Shown piece by piece: positions 35,057-44,947 of a stretch of 64,000 nt of DNA. The notes under the pieces are model-generated. The model saw only the letters and a program-made list of their open reading frames with translations, made no database searches and was not told the origin of the DNA. How positions within the stretch are numbered: position 1 is the stretch's first letter; every line of letters begins with the position of its first letter. The stretch comes from Caulobacter sp. 602-1. GTDB taxonomy: Bacteria > Pseudomonadota > Alphaproteobacteria > Caulobacterales > Caulobacteraceae. The translations under genes were made by a program, and so were the position numbers. Location of the stretch: positions 1 through 64,000 of the forward strand of contig NZ_RRYI01000008.1 in NCBI RefSeq assembly GCF_003931565.1, in the 5' to 3' direction.

Positions 35057-35542
35057 TCAGCGCCCCTCTTCATCACCGGCATAGGGATCTGGAACATCCA
35101 GACCCGCCAGAATTTCGCGCTCGAACGACTCCATGGCCTCGGCCTCTTCGTCGTCCTCGTGGTCATATCCTAGGAGATGAAGCACGCCGTGCGCCACCAG
35201 ATGTTGCAGGTGGTGGGCGAGAGGCTTGCCCTGTTCGGCCGCTTCGCGCGCGCAAACGCCGTAGGCCAGAGCGATGTCGCCGATCTGACCCTCGGGGTTG
35301 GCTTCCGGATTCCGGGGTGAGGGGAAGGACAGGACGTTGGTCGCGTAGTCCTTCTGGCGGAAGTCGCGGTTCAGGGCCTGGACGCTGTCGTCGTCGGTCA
35401 GCAGGATCACGATCCCCTGGCCTTCGATCTCCTCATGCGCGTCCAGCACGGCCTGGGCCGCGCGCCAAACCAGGGCCTCGGTATCCGCCTCGGCCCGGAT
35501 CCAGGCCTCGTCTTCGATCTCGATGTCGACGGTGATGGTCAT
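35057..35542 (-). CDS. ybeY: Endoribonuclease YbeY
   Basis: A 161-residue metallo-endoribonuclease in 16S rRNA maturation and ribosome quality control. The zinc-binding motif HGVLHLLGYDHE (H-x3-H-x5-H, about residues 118-129) is intact. Part of the phoH-ybeY-corC-lnt run. Confidence 0.96.
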   Translation of the reverse strand: MTITVDIEIEDEAWIRAEADTEALVWRAAQAVLDAHEEIEGQGIVILLTDDDSVQALNRDFRQKDYATNVLSFPSPRNPEANPEGQIGDIALAYGVCAREAAEQGKPLAHHLQHLVAHGVLHLLGYDHEDDEEAEAMESFEREILAGLDVPDPYAGDEEGR

Positions 35543-35560
35543 CTAAAGGGGCGTACTCAC

Positions 35561-36501
35561 TTACCGGGGCGTGCTTTGGGCCGCGTCGGCGTCATAGGCC
35601 TTGACGATCCGCTCGACGAGCGGATGGCGCACGACATCGGCCGAGGTGAAGCGCGACACCGACACGCCCTCGACGCCTTCCAGGATCGAGACGGCGTGGG
35701 CCAGGCCCGAGTCCCGCGGGTTCAGAAGATCGACCTGGGTCGGATCGCCGGTCACCACCATGCGGGCGCCTTCGCCCAGGCGGGTCAGAACCATCTTCAT
35801 CTGGAGGCGCGAGCAGTTCTGGGCTTCGTCGACGATGACGAAGGCATGGGCAAGCGTGCGGCCGCGCATGAAGGCGATCGGAGCGACCTCGATTTCCAGC
35901 TTTTCCCGGCGCCGGCGCAGCTGATCGGCCCCCATGATGTCGGTCAGGGCTTCCCAGACCGGCGCCATGTAGGGGTCGACCTTCTCGTTCAGGTCGCCCG
36001 GCAGAAAGCCCAGCTTCTCGCCGGCCTCGACCGCGGGACGGGTGACGATCAGGCGATCGACCTCGCCGCGCATCAACATGCCCGCCCCATGGGCCACGGC
36101 CAGGAAGGTCTTGCCGGTGCCGGCGGGACCAAGGCCAAAGCTCAGCGGATGGCTGGCCATGGCCTCCATGTAGCGGGCCTGACCCTTGGTCTTGGGCGAG
36201 ACATTGCCCTTGCGCACCGCGCGGGGCGAGGCCTGACCGCCGGTCTCGTGGGCCGAGCCGATGGCGATGCGCACATCGGCCTCGACCACCTCTTCGTCGG
36301 CGTCGGCGCGGGCGGCCAGGGTCTGCAGCACCCGCTTGGCGCCGGTGCGTCCCCGCGCGTCGCCGGTGAGGGTGACGCCGCCGCCCGGGGTCTCGATCAA
36401 CACCTTGAAGGCGTCTTCGATCAGGGCGGCGTGACGGCCGGACGGGCCAGTAACGGCGACGACGGCGTCGTCGGACAGCGGCAGGAACTCAGGGGTGCGG
36501 C

Positions 36502-36505
<4 letters not shown>
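35561..36505 (-). CDS. PhoH-family ATPase (YbeZ-like)
   Basis: A 314-residue protein with Walker A GPAGTGKTFLAV (about residues 132-143), RPAVEAGEKLGFLPGD and VIVDEAQNC (Walker B), all typical of PhoH/YbeZ, which functions with YbeY. I place the start at TTG 36505: its TTGA overlaps the miaB stop by four bases and GGGAGA lies six bases upstream. The ATG at 36517 would overlap miaB by 16 bp. Confidence 0.93.
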
Positions 36506-37869
<1,364 letters not shown>

Positions 37870-37932
37870 GGGCGAGGTTATGGGGTCACGCGGCCCCTGG
37901 CGCAAGTTCGCCAGGGCCACACCCTCGCCGGA

Positions 37933-38340
37933 TCAATCCTCCAGCGGAACGCCGTAAAGCTCCAGCCGGTGGTCGATCAGCTTGTAGCCCAGCTTGCGCG
38001 CGATGGCGTTCTGCAGGGCTTCGATCTCCTCGTCCACGAATTCGACGACCTTGCCGGTCTTCATGTCGATCAGGTGGTCGTGGTGGTGATCGGGCGTCTC
38101 TTCGTAGCGCGAGCGACCGTCACGGAAGTCGTGGCGCTCGATGATGCCGCTTTCCTCGAACAGACGGACCGTGCGGTACACCGTGGCGATCGAGATGTGC
38201 GGATCGATGGCGTGAGCCCGACGGTGCAGCTCCTCGACGTCCGGGTGGTCGTCGGCCGACGACAGCACGCGCGCGATCACGCGGCGCTGGTCCGTCATGC
38301 GCATGCCCTTTTCGATACAGGCCTTTTCGAGTCGATCCAC
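37933..38340 (-). CDS. fur: Ferric uptake regulator Fur
   Basis: A 135-residue metal-sensing repressor. Winged helix with ISIATVYRTVRLFEESGII; metal-site residues in HHHDHLIDMKTGKVVEF. It lacks the C-terminal CxxC pairs of E. coli Fur, as is usual in alphaproteobacterial Fur. GTG start at 38340 with GGAGG upstream. Confidence 0.95.
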   Translation of the reverse strand: MDRLEKACIEKGMRMTDQRRVIARVLSSADDHPDVEELHRRAHAIDPHISIATVYRTVRLFEESGIIERHDFRDGRSRYEETPDHHHDHLIDMKTGKVVEFVDEEIEALQNAIARKLGYKLIDHRLELYGVPLED

Positions 38341-38385
38341 GGCGGAACCTCCGTCTGAGTCGCGGTCAAGATAGGCGGTCGGCCC

Positions 38386-38838
38386 TTAAGTGTTAAGCGC
38401 TCGCCGCATGACAAGCGCGTCCTTGGCCCCATCCGGGTGGGGATAATAGCCCTTGCGCAAGCCGACCTTGGCGAAACCCGTCGATTGGTAGAGAGCGAGG
38501 GCCCCCAGATTGTCGGCGGCGACCTCCAGAAACATCGCCTCGGACCCGGTTTCGGCGGCGATCCCGGCGGCGATTTCCACCAGCGCCGCGCCCCAGCCCC
38601 GGCGGCGGGCGGTCGGATCGACGGCGATGGTCAGGATCTCGGCCTCGCCCGCGATCGAGCGGCAGAGGATGAAGCCCTTGCTTTCGGCCGGCTCGCCGGC
38701 TTCGCCCAAGACGGCGAAAGCGCCCGGAGATTTCAAAAGGTCGTCGAACTCCAGCGCCGTCCAGGGCCGGTCGAAGGCCTTGTCGTGGAGATCGGCGAGA
38801 TCGAAAGCGGCTTCGGAGCCGACGGGACGCAGGTTCAT
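38386..38838 (-). CDS. rimI: Ribosomal-protein-alanine acetyltransferase RimI-like
   Basis: A 150-residue GNAT acetyltransferase with the acetyl-CoA-binding block AVDPTARRRGWGAALV (about residues 84-99) and the FLEVAADNLGALALYQSTGF motif. RimI acetylates the N-terminus of S18. ATG overlaps the tsaB stop by four bases (ATGA), the usual tsaB-rimI pairing. Confidence 0.92.
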   Translation of the reverse strand: MNLRPVGSEAAFDLADLHDKAFDRPWTALEFDDLLKSPGAFAVLGEAGEPAESKGFILCRSIAGEAEILTIAVDPTARRRGWGAALVEIAAGIAAETGSEAMFLEVAADNLGALALYQSTGFAKVGLRKGYYPHPDGAKDALVMRRALNT

Positions 38839-39482
38839 GGTTCGGATGGGGCGGCGGGCAAGGTCGCGTAGGGCGCGCGCAGATAGAGCGGCCGGGGCGA
38901 ATGGCTGGGCGCGGATTTGGCGGCGGCCAGGCGCGCGACGGCGACGGGATCCGGCGCGGCCGGGGTCAGCACGGTGACGCCGCTCAGCGCGTCGGCCAGC
39001 AGCGGCGCGCCGGAGCCGACCAGGGTCGCGGGGCCGCCGGAATAGAGCTCGGCCAGGCGCGCGGCGGCCTCGCCGAGGCTCAGGGCGTCCGGCGCCATCA
39101 GCGAGACGCCGTCGGCGAAGACCTGGATGTAGACCTGGCTCATCCGCGCGTCGATGACGGCGGCGACGAAGCCCTTGTGGCCGAACGCGAGGCTCTCCAG
39201 CGTGTTGACGCCAACACACGGGATCGACAGCGCCGTGGCCAGACCCTTGGCGAAGGCCAGGCCCACGCGCAGGCCGGTGAACGAGCCGGGACCCACCGTG
39301 ACGGCGATGCGGGTGAGATCCGCGAAGGCCACGCCGGCCTCGGCGGCGGCTTCCCGCGCCAGCACGCCGATCCGCTCCTGGTGACCGCGGGTCATGGGCG
39401 CGCTGCGGGCGGCCAGCACGCGCTCGCCGTCCAGCACGGCGACCGAACTGGCGCCGAGGCAGGTGTCGATCGACAGGATCAT
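38835..39482 (-). CDS. tsaB: tRNA threonylcarbamoyladenosine biosynthesis protein TsaB
   Basis: A 215-residue ASKHA-fold protein: MILSIDTCLGASSVAVL at the N-terminus, GPGSFTGLRVGLAFAKGLA (about residues 68-86). Partner of TsaD/TsaE in t6A37 synthesis. Overlaps rimI. Confidence 0.95.
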   Translation of the reverse strand: MILSIDTCLGASSVAVLDGERVLAARSAPMTRGHQERIGVLAREAAAEAGVAFADLTRIAVTVGPGSFTGLRVGLAFAKGLATALSIPCVGVNTLESLAFGHKGFVAAVIDARMSQVYIQVFADGVSLMAPDALSLGEAAARLAELYSGGPATLVGSGAPLLADALSGVTVLTPAAPDPVAVARLAAAKSAPSHSPRPLYLRAPYATLPAAPSEP

Positions 39483-39485
39483 GGA

Positions 39486-40127
39486 TCAGCCGGCGCCGAC
39501 GACCGCGCCTTCGGCCGGACGCCAGATGAACGCGTTCAGCTGGCCCTTGGCCTTCAGGGTCGCCTCAGGCGGCACGGCCTTGCCCGTGTAGCCGGGGACG
39601 CCGAACACATAGGAGACGTTCGGGGTCTCGGGACGGACGCAGATCGTCTGGTTGATCTCGCGGCCCTCGCCCGCCCGGCACTGGTCGACGGTGAAGCCGA
39701 GGTCGGCCCACCTGGCCAGAAGTTGCTCGTCCTTGGGGCCGCGCGCGTCGCCGGCGTCGACCCGGACATAGGCGATCTCGGCTTCGTCGGTCTTGCCGAT
39801 CTCGGCCAGCGGAACATTGTCCTGCTCGACAGTGATGATCGGCTGCGCCGGGCCTTCACCGAAGTGCAGGAAGGCCTGTTCGACCTTGGCCTTGGGGAAC
39901 AGCACCTTCAACGTGGCCAGATCGAAGGCGACCGAGCCGTTGATCGGCCCGACGCCGTCGTTGCTGATTTTCAGCGGGCCGCCGGCATAGGGCGCGATGG
40001 CCACATGGACCGGGGCTTTCGCGCCCGTCTCGGCGGCGGGCGCGTTGGCGGTCTCGTCCTTCTTGGCCGGCCCGCAGGCGGCGAGCATCACGAGCGGCAG
40101 GGCGAGGAGGGTGTGGCGGAGGGTCAT
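39486..40127 (-). CDS. Putative lipoprotein (DUF1131-like)
   Basis: A 213-residue lipoprotein: signal MTLRHTLLALPLVMLAAC with lipobox LAAC. The segment NDGVGPINGSVAFDLATLKVLF resembles DUF1131 (RpoE-regulated lipoprotein YfeY family); the assignment is tentative. Ends three bases before tsaB. Confidence 0.75.
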   Translation of the reverse strand: MTLRHTLLALPLVMLAACGPAKKDETANAPAAETGAKAPVHVAIAPYAGGPLKISNDGVGPINGSVAFDLATLKVLFPKAKVEQAFLHFGEGPAQPIITVEQDNVPLAEIGKTDEAEIAYVRVDAGDARGPKDEQLLARWADLGFTVDQCRAGEGREINQTICVRPETPNVSYVFGVPGYTGKAVPPEATLKAKGQLNAFIWRPAEGAVVGAG

Positions 40128-40167
40128 GCGGCCGTTTTAGCCCGACGCCCCTCCGCCGTCACCCAAC

Positions 40168-40188
40168 CTGTCGGCAAAGCCGACAGGA
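40168..40188 (-). terminator. Hairpin after rutE
   Basis: CCTGTCGGC-TTT-GCCGACAGG followed by TTGGGTG on the minus strand. Stem good, T-run poor; weak or Rho-assisted terminator. Confidence 0.55.
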
Positions 40189-40203
40189 CGCTGTTACTTA
40201 GAG

Positions 40204-40791
40204 TCAGAGAATCTTCGCCGCCTCGTCGAAGGCGAGCCGCGGATTGCGCGGGAACAGGCCCTCGTCCGTGCCGTGGCCGATCGAGACGATGAAATTGCTC
40301 TTGATGTTCGTGCCCGCGAAGAACTCGGCGTCGACGCCGGCGTTGTCGAAGCCCGACATGGGTCCCGCGTCCAGGCCCAGGGCCCGCGCGGCCAGGATGA
40401 AATAGCCGCCCTGCAGCGAGCTGTTGCGCAGCGCGCCCCACTCGCGGGCCGTCATGTCGCTGAACCAGTCCTTGGCGCCCGGCGCGTGTGGGAACAGCTT
40501 CGGCAGGGTTTCCGGGAAGTCGAGGTCGTAGCCGACGATCACCGTCACCGGCGCCTGCAGGATCTTGGGCGCGTTCGAGCCCGACGCGAGCTTGGCCAGG
40601 CGCGCCTTGGCCTCCGGCGAGGTCAGGAAATAGAAGCGGGCCGGGCTGGCGTTGGCGGCCGTCGGGCCGAACTTCACCAACTCGTACAGCGCGTGCAGCG
40701 TTTCTTCCGGCAGGGGGGTCGGGTCCCAGCCGTTGCGGGTGCGGGCTTCGGTGAACAGCTGGGCGAGCGCGCCGTCTTCGAGCTTGGCCAT
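40204..40791 (-). CDS. rutE: RutE-like nitroreductase / malonic semialdehyde reductase
   Basis: A 195-residue FMN-dependent nitroreductase of the RutE/HadB subclass, with KFGPTAANASPARFYFL and the SLQGGYFILAARALGLDAGPMSGFD signature. In pyrimidine degradation RutE reduces malonic semialdehyde; no rutA-D/F/G genes are nearby, so a more general reductase role is also possible. Preceded by a palindrome at 40816-40832. Confidence 0.85.
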   Translation of the reverse strand: MAKLEDGALAQLFTEARTRNGWDPTPLPEETLHALYELVKFGPTAANASPARFYFLTSPEAKARLAKLASGSNAPKILQAPVTVIVGYDLDFPETLPKLFPHAPGAKDWFSDMTAREWGALRNSSLQGGYFILAARALGLDAGPMSGFDNAGVDAEFFAGTNIKSNFIVSIGHGTDEGLFPRNPRLAFDEAAKIL

Positions 40792-40815
40792 GATCGATCC
40801 TTCGGGAGGCTATCT

Positions 40816-40832
40816 GTAACTCTATGGGTTAC
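40816..40832. promoter_or_regulatory. Palindromic operator upstream of rutE
   Basis: GTAACtctatggGTTAC, with CTAT...ATAG-like central symmetry (GTAACYCATAGRGTTAC). Shape and position 25 bp before the start fit an HxlR/MarR-type operator overlapping the promoter. Confidence 0.6.
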
Positions 40833-40870
40833 GATATAGCCGCCCGCGCGACGGGATCAACCCTTCGCGC

Positions 40871-41443
40871 TCAAAGCGTCTGCTCGACCCGGGTCACTTC
40901 CGGCACATAGTGCTTGAGCATGTTCTCGACGCCGGCCTTCAGGGTCGCCGACGAGGACGGGCAGCCCGAGCAGGCGCCGCGCATGTGCAGCCAGACCACG
41001 CCGGTCTGCGGCTCGAAGCGCGAGAAGACGATGTCGCCGCCGTCCTGGGCCACCGCGGGACGGATGCGGGTGTCGAGCAGTTCCTTGATCTCGGCGACGA
41101 TCTGCGAGGTTTCCTCGTCATAGACGCCGCCCTCGTCGTGGCCGCCACCCTCGCTCTGGTCGAGGAGGACAGGCCGACCGCTGGTGAAGTGGTCCATGAT
41201 GGCCGCCAGGATCGGCGCCTTGAGGTGCGGCCACTGGGCGTCCTCGCCCTTGGTCACGGTCAGGAAGTCGGGACCGAAGAACACCCGCGTCACGTCGCCC
41301 AGGTCGAACAAGGCCTTGGCCAGCGGCGAGACGTCGCCCTCCTCCGGCGTACGGAATTCCCGGGCGCCTTCGCCCAGCACTTCGCGGCCGGGCAGGAACT
41401 TCAGAACCTCGGGGTTCGGCGTGGTTTCGGTCTGAATGAACAT
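40871..41443 (-). CDS. NifU-family iron-sulfur scaffold protein (Nfu)
   Basis: A 190-residue Nfu protein: N-terminal scaffold domain (MFIQTETTPNPEVLKFLPG) and C-terminal NifU domain with the cluster-binding CSGCPSS motif (about residues 162-168). It delivers [4Fe-4S] clusters to client enzymes (aconitase and the radical-SAM proteins in this window are typical clients). Divergent from the P450 gene. Confidence 0.94.
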   Translation of the reverse strand: MFIQTETTPNPEVLKFLPGREVLGEGAREFRTPEEGDVSPLAKALFDLGDVTRVFFGPDFLTVTKGEDAQWPHLKAPILAAIMDHFTSGRPVLLDQSEGGGHDEGGVYDEETSQIVAEIKELLDTRIRPAVAQDGGDIVFSRFEPQTGVVWLHMRGACSGCPSSSATLKAGVENMLKHYVPEVTRVEQTL

Positions 41444-41535
41444 GACCCTGAAATGGACCTCGCGAGGTCGCGACGCAAGACCGGGCGCCTGCCTTCACAA
41501 GTTGGTGGATTGGCGAATTTTAAAAGTGACACAGG

Positions 41536-41550
41536 CGTCATTTTCTGACG
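41536..41550. promoter_or_regulatory. Inverted repeat upstream of the CYP153A gene
   Basis: CGTCA-TTTTC-TGACG in the 144-bp nfu/P450 divergent gap, 38 bp before the P450 start. Candidate operator. Confidence 0.45.
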
Positions 41551-41587
41551 GTATATCTGGAAAACAACGATCCGCGGGAGGATCCCC

Positions 41588-42856
41588 ATGAGTGATGGTT
41601 CGGTTGACCTGAAGGACGCCGCGCGAGCGGAGGCCTACGCCATGGCCCTGGAAGACATCCATGTGGCCAGCCCCGCCCTGTTTCAGGCCGACGCCATGTG
41701 GCCCTATTTCGAGCGGCTGCGGAAAGAGGACCCGGTCCACTGGTCCAAGGGCGATGAAGAGACCGGGCCCTACTGGTCGATCACCCGCTACAACGACATC
41801 ATGACCGTCGACACGACCCATCAGGTCTTTTCGTCGGACGCGCACCTGGGCGGCATCACCATCCGCGACTTCGACGAGGACTTCGTCCTGCCGATGTTCA
41901 TCGCCATGGACCAGCCCAAGCACGACATCCAGCGCAAGACGGTCAGCCCGATCGTCTCGCCGCAAAACCTGGGCCGACTGGAAGGCGTCATCCGCGAACG
42001 CGTCTGCCAGATCCTCGACACCCTGCCGATCGACGAGCCGTTCGACTGGGTCGACAAGGTCTCGATCGAGCTGACCACCCAGATGCTGGCCACCCTGTTC
42101 GACTTCCCCTGGGAAGAGCGCCGCAAGCTGACCCGCTGGTCCGACGTCGCCACCGCCTCGCCCGAGAGCGGCCTCGTGGAAAGCGAAGAGGCCCGCCGCG
42201 CCGAGCTGCTGGAGTGCCTGGGCTATTTCACCAATCTCTGGAATGAGCGGGTCAACCAGACCGAGCCGGGCAACGACCTGATCTCGATGCTGGCTCACGG
42301 CGAGGCCACCCGCGACATGCCGCCGATGGAATATCTGGGCAATGTCATCCTGCTGATCGTCGGCGGCAACGACACCACCCGCAACTCGCTGACCGGCGGC
42401 CTCTACGCTCTCTCCAAGAACCCGCGGGAAGAGGCCAAGCTGCGCGCCGATCCCAGCCTGATCCCGAACATGGTCTCGGAGATCATCCGCTGGCAGACCC
42501 CTCTGGCCCACATGCGCCGCACGGCGCTGGAGGACTTCGAACTCAACGGCAAGACCATCAAGAAGGGCGACAAGGTCGTCATGTGGTACGTTTCGGGCAA
42601 CCGCGACGACACGGTGATCGAGAACGCCGACGCCTTCATCATCGACCGCCCGCAGGCCCGTCGCCACCTGTCGTTCGGGTTCGGCATCCACCGCTGCGTC
42701 GGCAACCGCCTGGCCGAGATGCAGCTGCGGATCGTCTGGGAAGAGGTGCTCAAGCGCTTCCCCAAGATCGAGGTGCTGGAAGAACCCAAGCGGGTCTACT
42801 CGACCTTCGTGAAGGGCTACGAGCGGATGATGGTGCGGATCCCCGAGCGGCTCTAG
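41588..42856 (+). CDS. Cytochrome P450, CYP153A alkane/fatty-acid terminal hydroxylase
   Basis: A 422-residue soluble bacterial P450. Heme-ligand loop FGFGIHRCVGNRLAE (Cys about residue 364), I-helix GGNDTTRNSLTGG, ExxR in SEIIRWQTPLAHMRR. The sequence reads throughout as CYP153A (AYAMALEDI, MFIAMDQPKHDIQRKTVSP, ATLFDFPWEERRKLTRWSD). C. crescentus carries a member, CYP153A2. These enzymes hydroxylate medium-chain alkanes or fatty acids at the terminus with a ferredoxin and ferredoxin reductase, neither of which is adjacent here. Good GGAGG ribosome-binding site. Confidence 0.95.
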   Translation: MSDGSVDLKDAARAEAYAMALEDIHVASPALFQADAMWPYFERLRKEDPVHWSKGDEETGPYWSITRYNDIMTVDTTHQVFSSDAHLGGITIRDFDEDFVLPMFIAMDQPKHDIQRKTVSPIVSPQNLGRLEGVIRERVCQILDTLPIDEPFDWVDKVSIELTTQMLATLFDFPWEERRKLTRWSDVATASPESGLVESEEARRAELLECLGYFTNLWNERVNQTEPGNDLISMLAHGEATRDMPPMEYLGNVILLIVGGNDTTRNSLTGGLYALSKNPREEAKLRADPSLIPNMVSEIIRWQTPLAHMRRTALEDFELNGKTIKKGDKVVMWYVSGNRDDTVIENADAFIIDRPQARRHLSFGFGIHRCVGNRLAEMQLRIVWEEVLKRFPKIEVLEEPKRVYSTFVKGYERMMVRIPERL

Positions 42857-42885
42857 ACGCCTACGCGCCTGGAGCCTTCTAGCCG

Positions 42886-43269
42886 TTATTTCACGCAGGT
42901 CTTGGGCGACACGGTCTGACGTTCCAGGTCCCCAAGCATGGCCAGCGCCTCGGCCTTGGCGACCGGGTGCAAGGCGCCGCGCCCCTCCGCGACCTGGTAG
43001 TCGCAATCGAGAAGCTTGAACGGCGGCTTCTCGTCGGTCGTATGCCGCTCCACCAGCATCCGGTCGGCGGAGGTCCAGACCGAGGTCACGTCGGTCACCA
43101 GGGTCTGGCGGTCGGGCGACCGGATCCAGGTCTCGCCCTTGCCGCCGACCGAAACCTGGTAGCCGTTCGGCAGGACCTCCTTGCTGGGCATCATCGAGCC
43201 GACCATCGAGGCGATGAACAGCCCGACCGCGACCAGGACGATCAGGAAGATTATCTTCTGCCGGCTCAC
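42886..43269 (-). CDS. Membrane-anchored hypothetical protein
   Basis: A 127-residue protein with one N-terminal transmembrane segment (IIFLIVLVAVGLFIASMVGSMM) and a periplasmic domain with two cysteines (LLDCDYQVA, SPKTCVK). Unrecognised. GTG 43269 is chosen as start because GGAGG sits just before it. Convergent with the P450 gene. Confidence 0.7.
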   Translation of the reverse strand: MSRQKIIFLIVLVAVGLFIASMVGSMMPSKEVLPNGYQVSVGGKGETWIRSPDRQTLVTDVTSVWTSADRMLVERHTTDEKPPFKLLDCDYQVAEGRGALHPVAKAEALAMLGDLERQTVSPKTCVK

Positions 43270-43329
43270 GGGGCCTCCACACGTCAAGTCTTGCGCGCGG
43301 GTGCGCTCTCAGGTCGCGGAGCTATCGCG

Positions 43330-43344
43330 TTAACGCGGCGTTGA
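43330..43344 (+). promoter_or_regulatory. CtrA-box-like site
   Basis: TTAA-CGCGGCG-TTGACC: one mismatch from the CtrA consensus TTAA-N7-TTAA(C). It lies 44 bp before the small ORF at 43388 and 61 bp upstream of the divergent 42886-43269 gene. Further TTAACC at 43374. Confidence 0.4.
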
Positions 43345-43387
43345 CCATACTCGCCGAACTTCTGTTAACCATGTTACAGTCCACGTC

Positions 43388-43663
43388 ATGAGCAACGTTC
43401 GCCCGGCCGGCTGGCCGTCCGTCCCGTCGAAGCCCGCTTCCGCCCCCGCTACGGGTCCGGCGGCGCAGACGCGCGCGGCCTTCTTCCAGCAGGCCCTGGG
43501 CGACGCGGCCCCGACCCGTCCGGCCGTCGCGCCGTCGACCGTGCAGATGCAGACCATGGCCCAACCGCAACAGCGCCAGGCGCCGCAGAAGCCGTTCGTG
43601 CAGCCGGACGCCCAGCCCACGAGGATCCTGCGCCCCGGCTCGCTGCTGAATATCGTGGTCTAG
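43388..43663 (+). CDS. Small Ala/Pro/Gln-rich hypothetical protein
   Basis: A 91-residue protein with low-complexity Ala/Pro/Gln-rich middle (AATQ, MQTMAQPQQRQAPQK) and a more conserved-looking end RILRPGSLLNIVV. No signal peptide or family recognised. Coding potential inferred from codon-position GC and a clean start; could be spurious. Confidence 0.5.
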   Translation: MSNVRPAGWPSVPSKPASAPATGPAAQTRAAFFQQALGDAAPTRPAVAPSTVQMQTMAQPQQRQAPQKPFVQPDAQPTRILRPGSLLNIVV

Positions 43664-43674
43664 CCCAGAGAGGC

Positions 43675-44226
43675 TCAGGCCGCTTTCTTGGCGGCCTTGT
43701 CCTTCTTGGGCTTCTTGTCCTTCTTGGGCTTTTCGGCCTTCGGCTTCTTGGCCTTGGGCTCCGGCTCGGCCGGGTGCAGCTCTGCGCCGGCCATGTCCGA
43801 CAGCAGATCCAGGAAGCCCTCGCGCTTGCCGGGCTTCAGCAGGGCCAGGATGCGGGCGTCGGCCATGCCGACCATCGGACGGATGGCCTCCAGGGCCTCG
43901 CGGCCGGCGTCGGTCAGGCGGACGCTGTTGGCGCGGGCGTCCTCGCTGGAGCGCTGGCGCTCCAGGTGACCCTTGGTGATCATGCGGGCGACCATGTCGG
44001 CCAGGGTCGAGCGGTCGATGCCGGTGGCGCGGACCAGGGCCGTCTGGGTGACGCCCTCGTTCTCGGCCACGGCGGCCAGCACGGCGAACTGGCGCTGGGT
44101 GACCCCCGCCTCGCCGCACTCCTCGGCGTAGATGTCGAGCGCCAGTTGCAGGACCCGGTGAAGCAGGTGGCTGGGCGAGCGCTCCAGGAGACCCCCGACC
44201 GTCTTTTCGCCCTTGCTCTTGGCCAT
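43675..44226 (-). CDS. MarR-family regulator with lysine-rich C-terminal tail
   Basis: A 183-residue protein: winged helix (TQRQFAVLAAVAENEGVTQT, TGIDRSTLADMVARMITKGHL, about residues 40-90) then a 37-residue Lys/Pro/Ala tail (EPKAKKPKAEKPKKDKKPKK...) of histone-H1-like composition. The tail is not usual for MarR proteins. Start at MAKSKGEKTVGGLL (44226). Ligand unknown. Confidence 0.9.
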   Translation of the reverse strand: MAKSKGEKTVGGLLERSPSHLLHRVLQLALDIYAEECGEAGVTQRQFAVLAAVAENEGVTQTALVRATGIDRSTLADMVARMITKGHLERQRSSEDARANSVRLTDAGREALEAIRPMVGMADARILALLKPGKREGFLDLLSDMAGAELHPAEPEPKAKKPKAEKPKKDKKPKKDKAAKKAA

Positions 44227-44332
44227 GCTCGCGCCCCCGTTTCCGCAGGCCGTGCTCGGCCGACGGACGAAAGGTAGCACCTTTACACGTCGATTTGACG
44301 ACAACGGTCCGTGGACGGTGGAAACGACGCCT

Positions 44333-44944
44333 CTAGAAACCGGCGTCCGGCGGCTCGACCGCGGCCGGCTCGTCGCCCTTGGCCATGTGCTTCATCATGA
44401 AGGGCACCTGGGTGGCGACGAACACCAGGGCGAGCGGCAGAAGGCCGAGACGGAACTTCACCCAGGTGTCGGTGTCCTGGGTGTTGCGGACGATCTCGTT
44501 CAGCAGGGCGACGACGCCGAAATAGCCGCCATAGCGCAGGGTCAGGGTGCGCCAGGCCGCGTCGGACAGATGCAGAGCCTCGCCCATGATCAGCTTCAGC
44601 GGCTGGCGGCCCGTGAAGACCCCGCCGAACAGGAAGGCGGCCAGGGCCAGATTGATCACCGTGACCTTGATCTTCACGAAGACGTCCGAGTGGAAGATCA
44701 GGCCCAGCGCGCCGAAGATCAGCGCCATGCCGCCGAAGAACAACGGCAGCAGGGCCAGGCGGCGCTCGACCGCGAAGCCGATGGCCAGCGCCGCGGCCGA
44801 GGCGGCGACCAGCACCCAGGTCGCCTTCTGGAAATCCTTGGTGACGAAATAGGCGACGCCGAAGGCGATGGCCGCGCCATAGTCGACGACCGTCCGGACC
44901 CAGCCGTTGCTCTTCTTCTCGGTCTCAGCGGGCGCTTCGCTCAC
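44333..44944 (-). CDS. yciB: Inner-membrane protein YciB / septation protein A family
   Basis: A 203-residue protein with five transmembrane helices. Motifs VDYGAAIAFGVAYF, GRQPLKLIMG and WVKFRLGLLPLALVFVATQVPF are family hallmarks. Role in envelope/division is inferred from E. coli YciB and IspA-type septation homologues. GTG start, three bases after ftsY. Confidence 0.92.
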   Translation of the reverse strand: MSEAPAETEKKSNGWVRTVVDYGAAIAFGVAYFVTKDFQKATWVLVAASAAALAIGFAVERRLALLPLFFGGMALIFGALGLIFHSDVFVKIKVTVINLALAAFLFGGVFTGRQPLKLIMGEALHLSDAAWRTLTLRYGGYFGVVALLNEIVRNTQDTDTWVKFRLGLLPLALVFVATQVPFMMKHMAKGDEPAAVEPPDAGF

Positions 44945-44947
44945 GGA

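Noticed and set aside
41495..43282. 595-codon ORF antisense to the P450 gene
   Set aside because: It is covered by CYP153A on the other strand, which has all P450 motifs.
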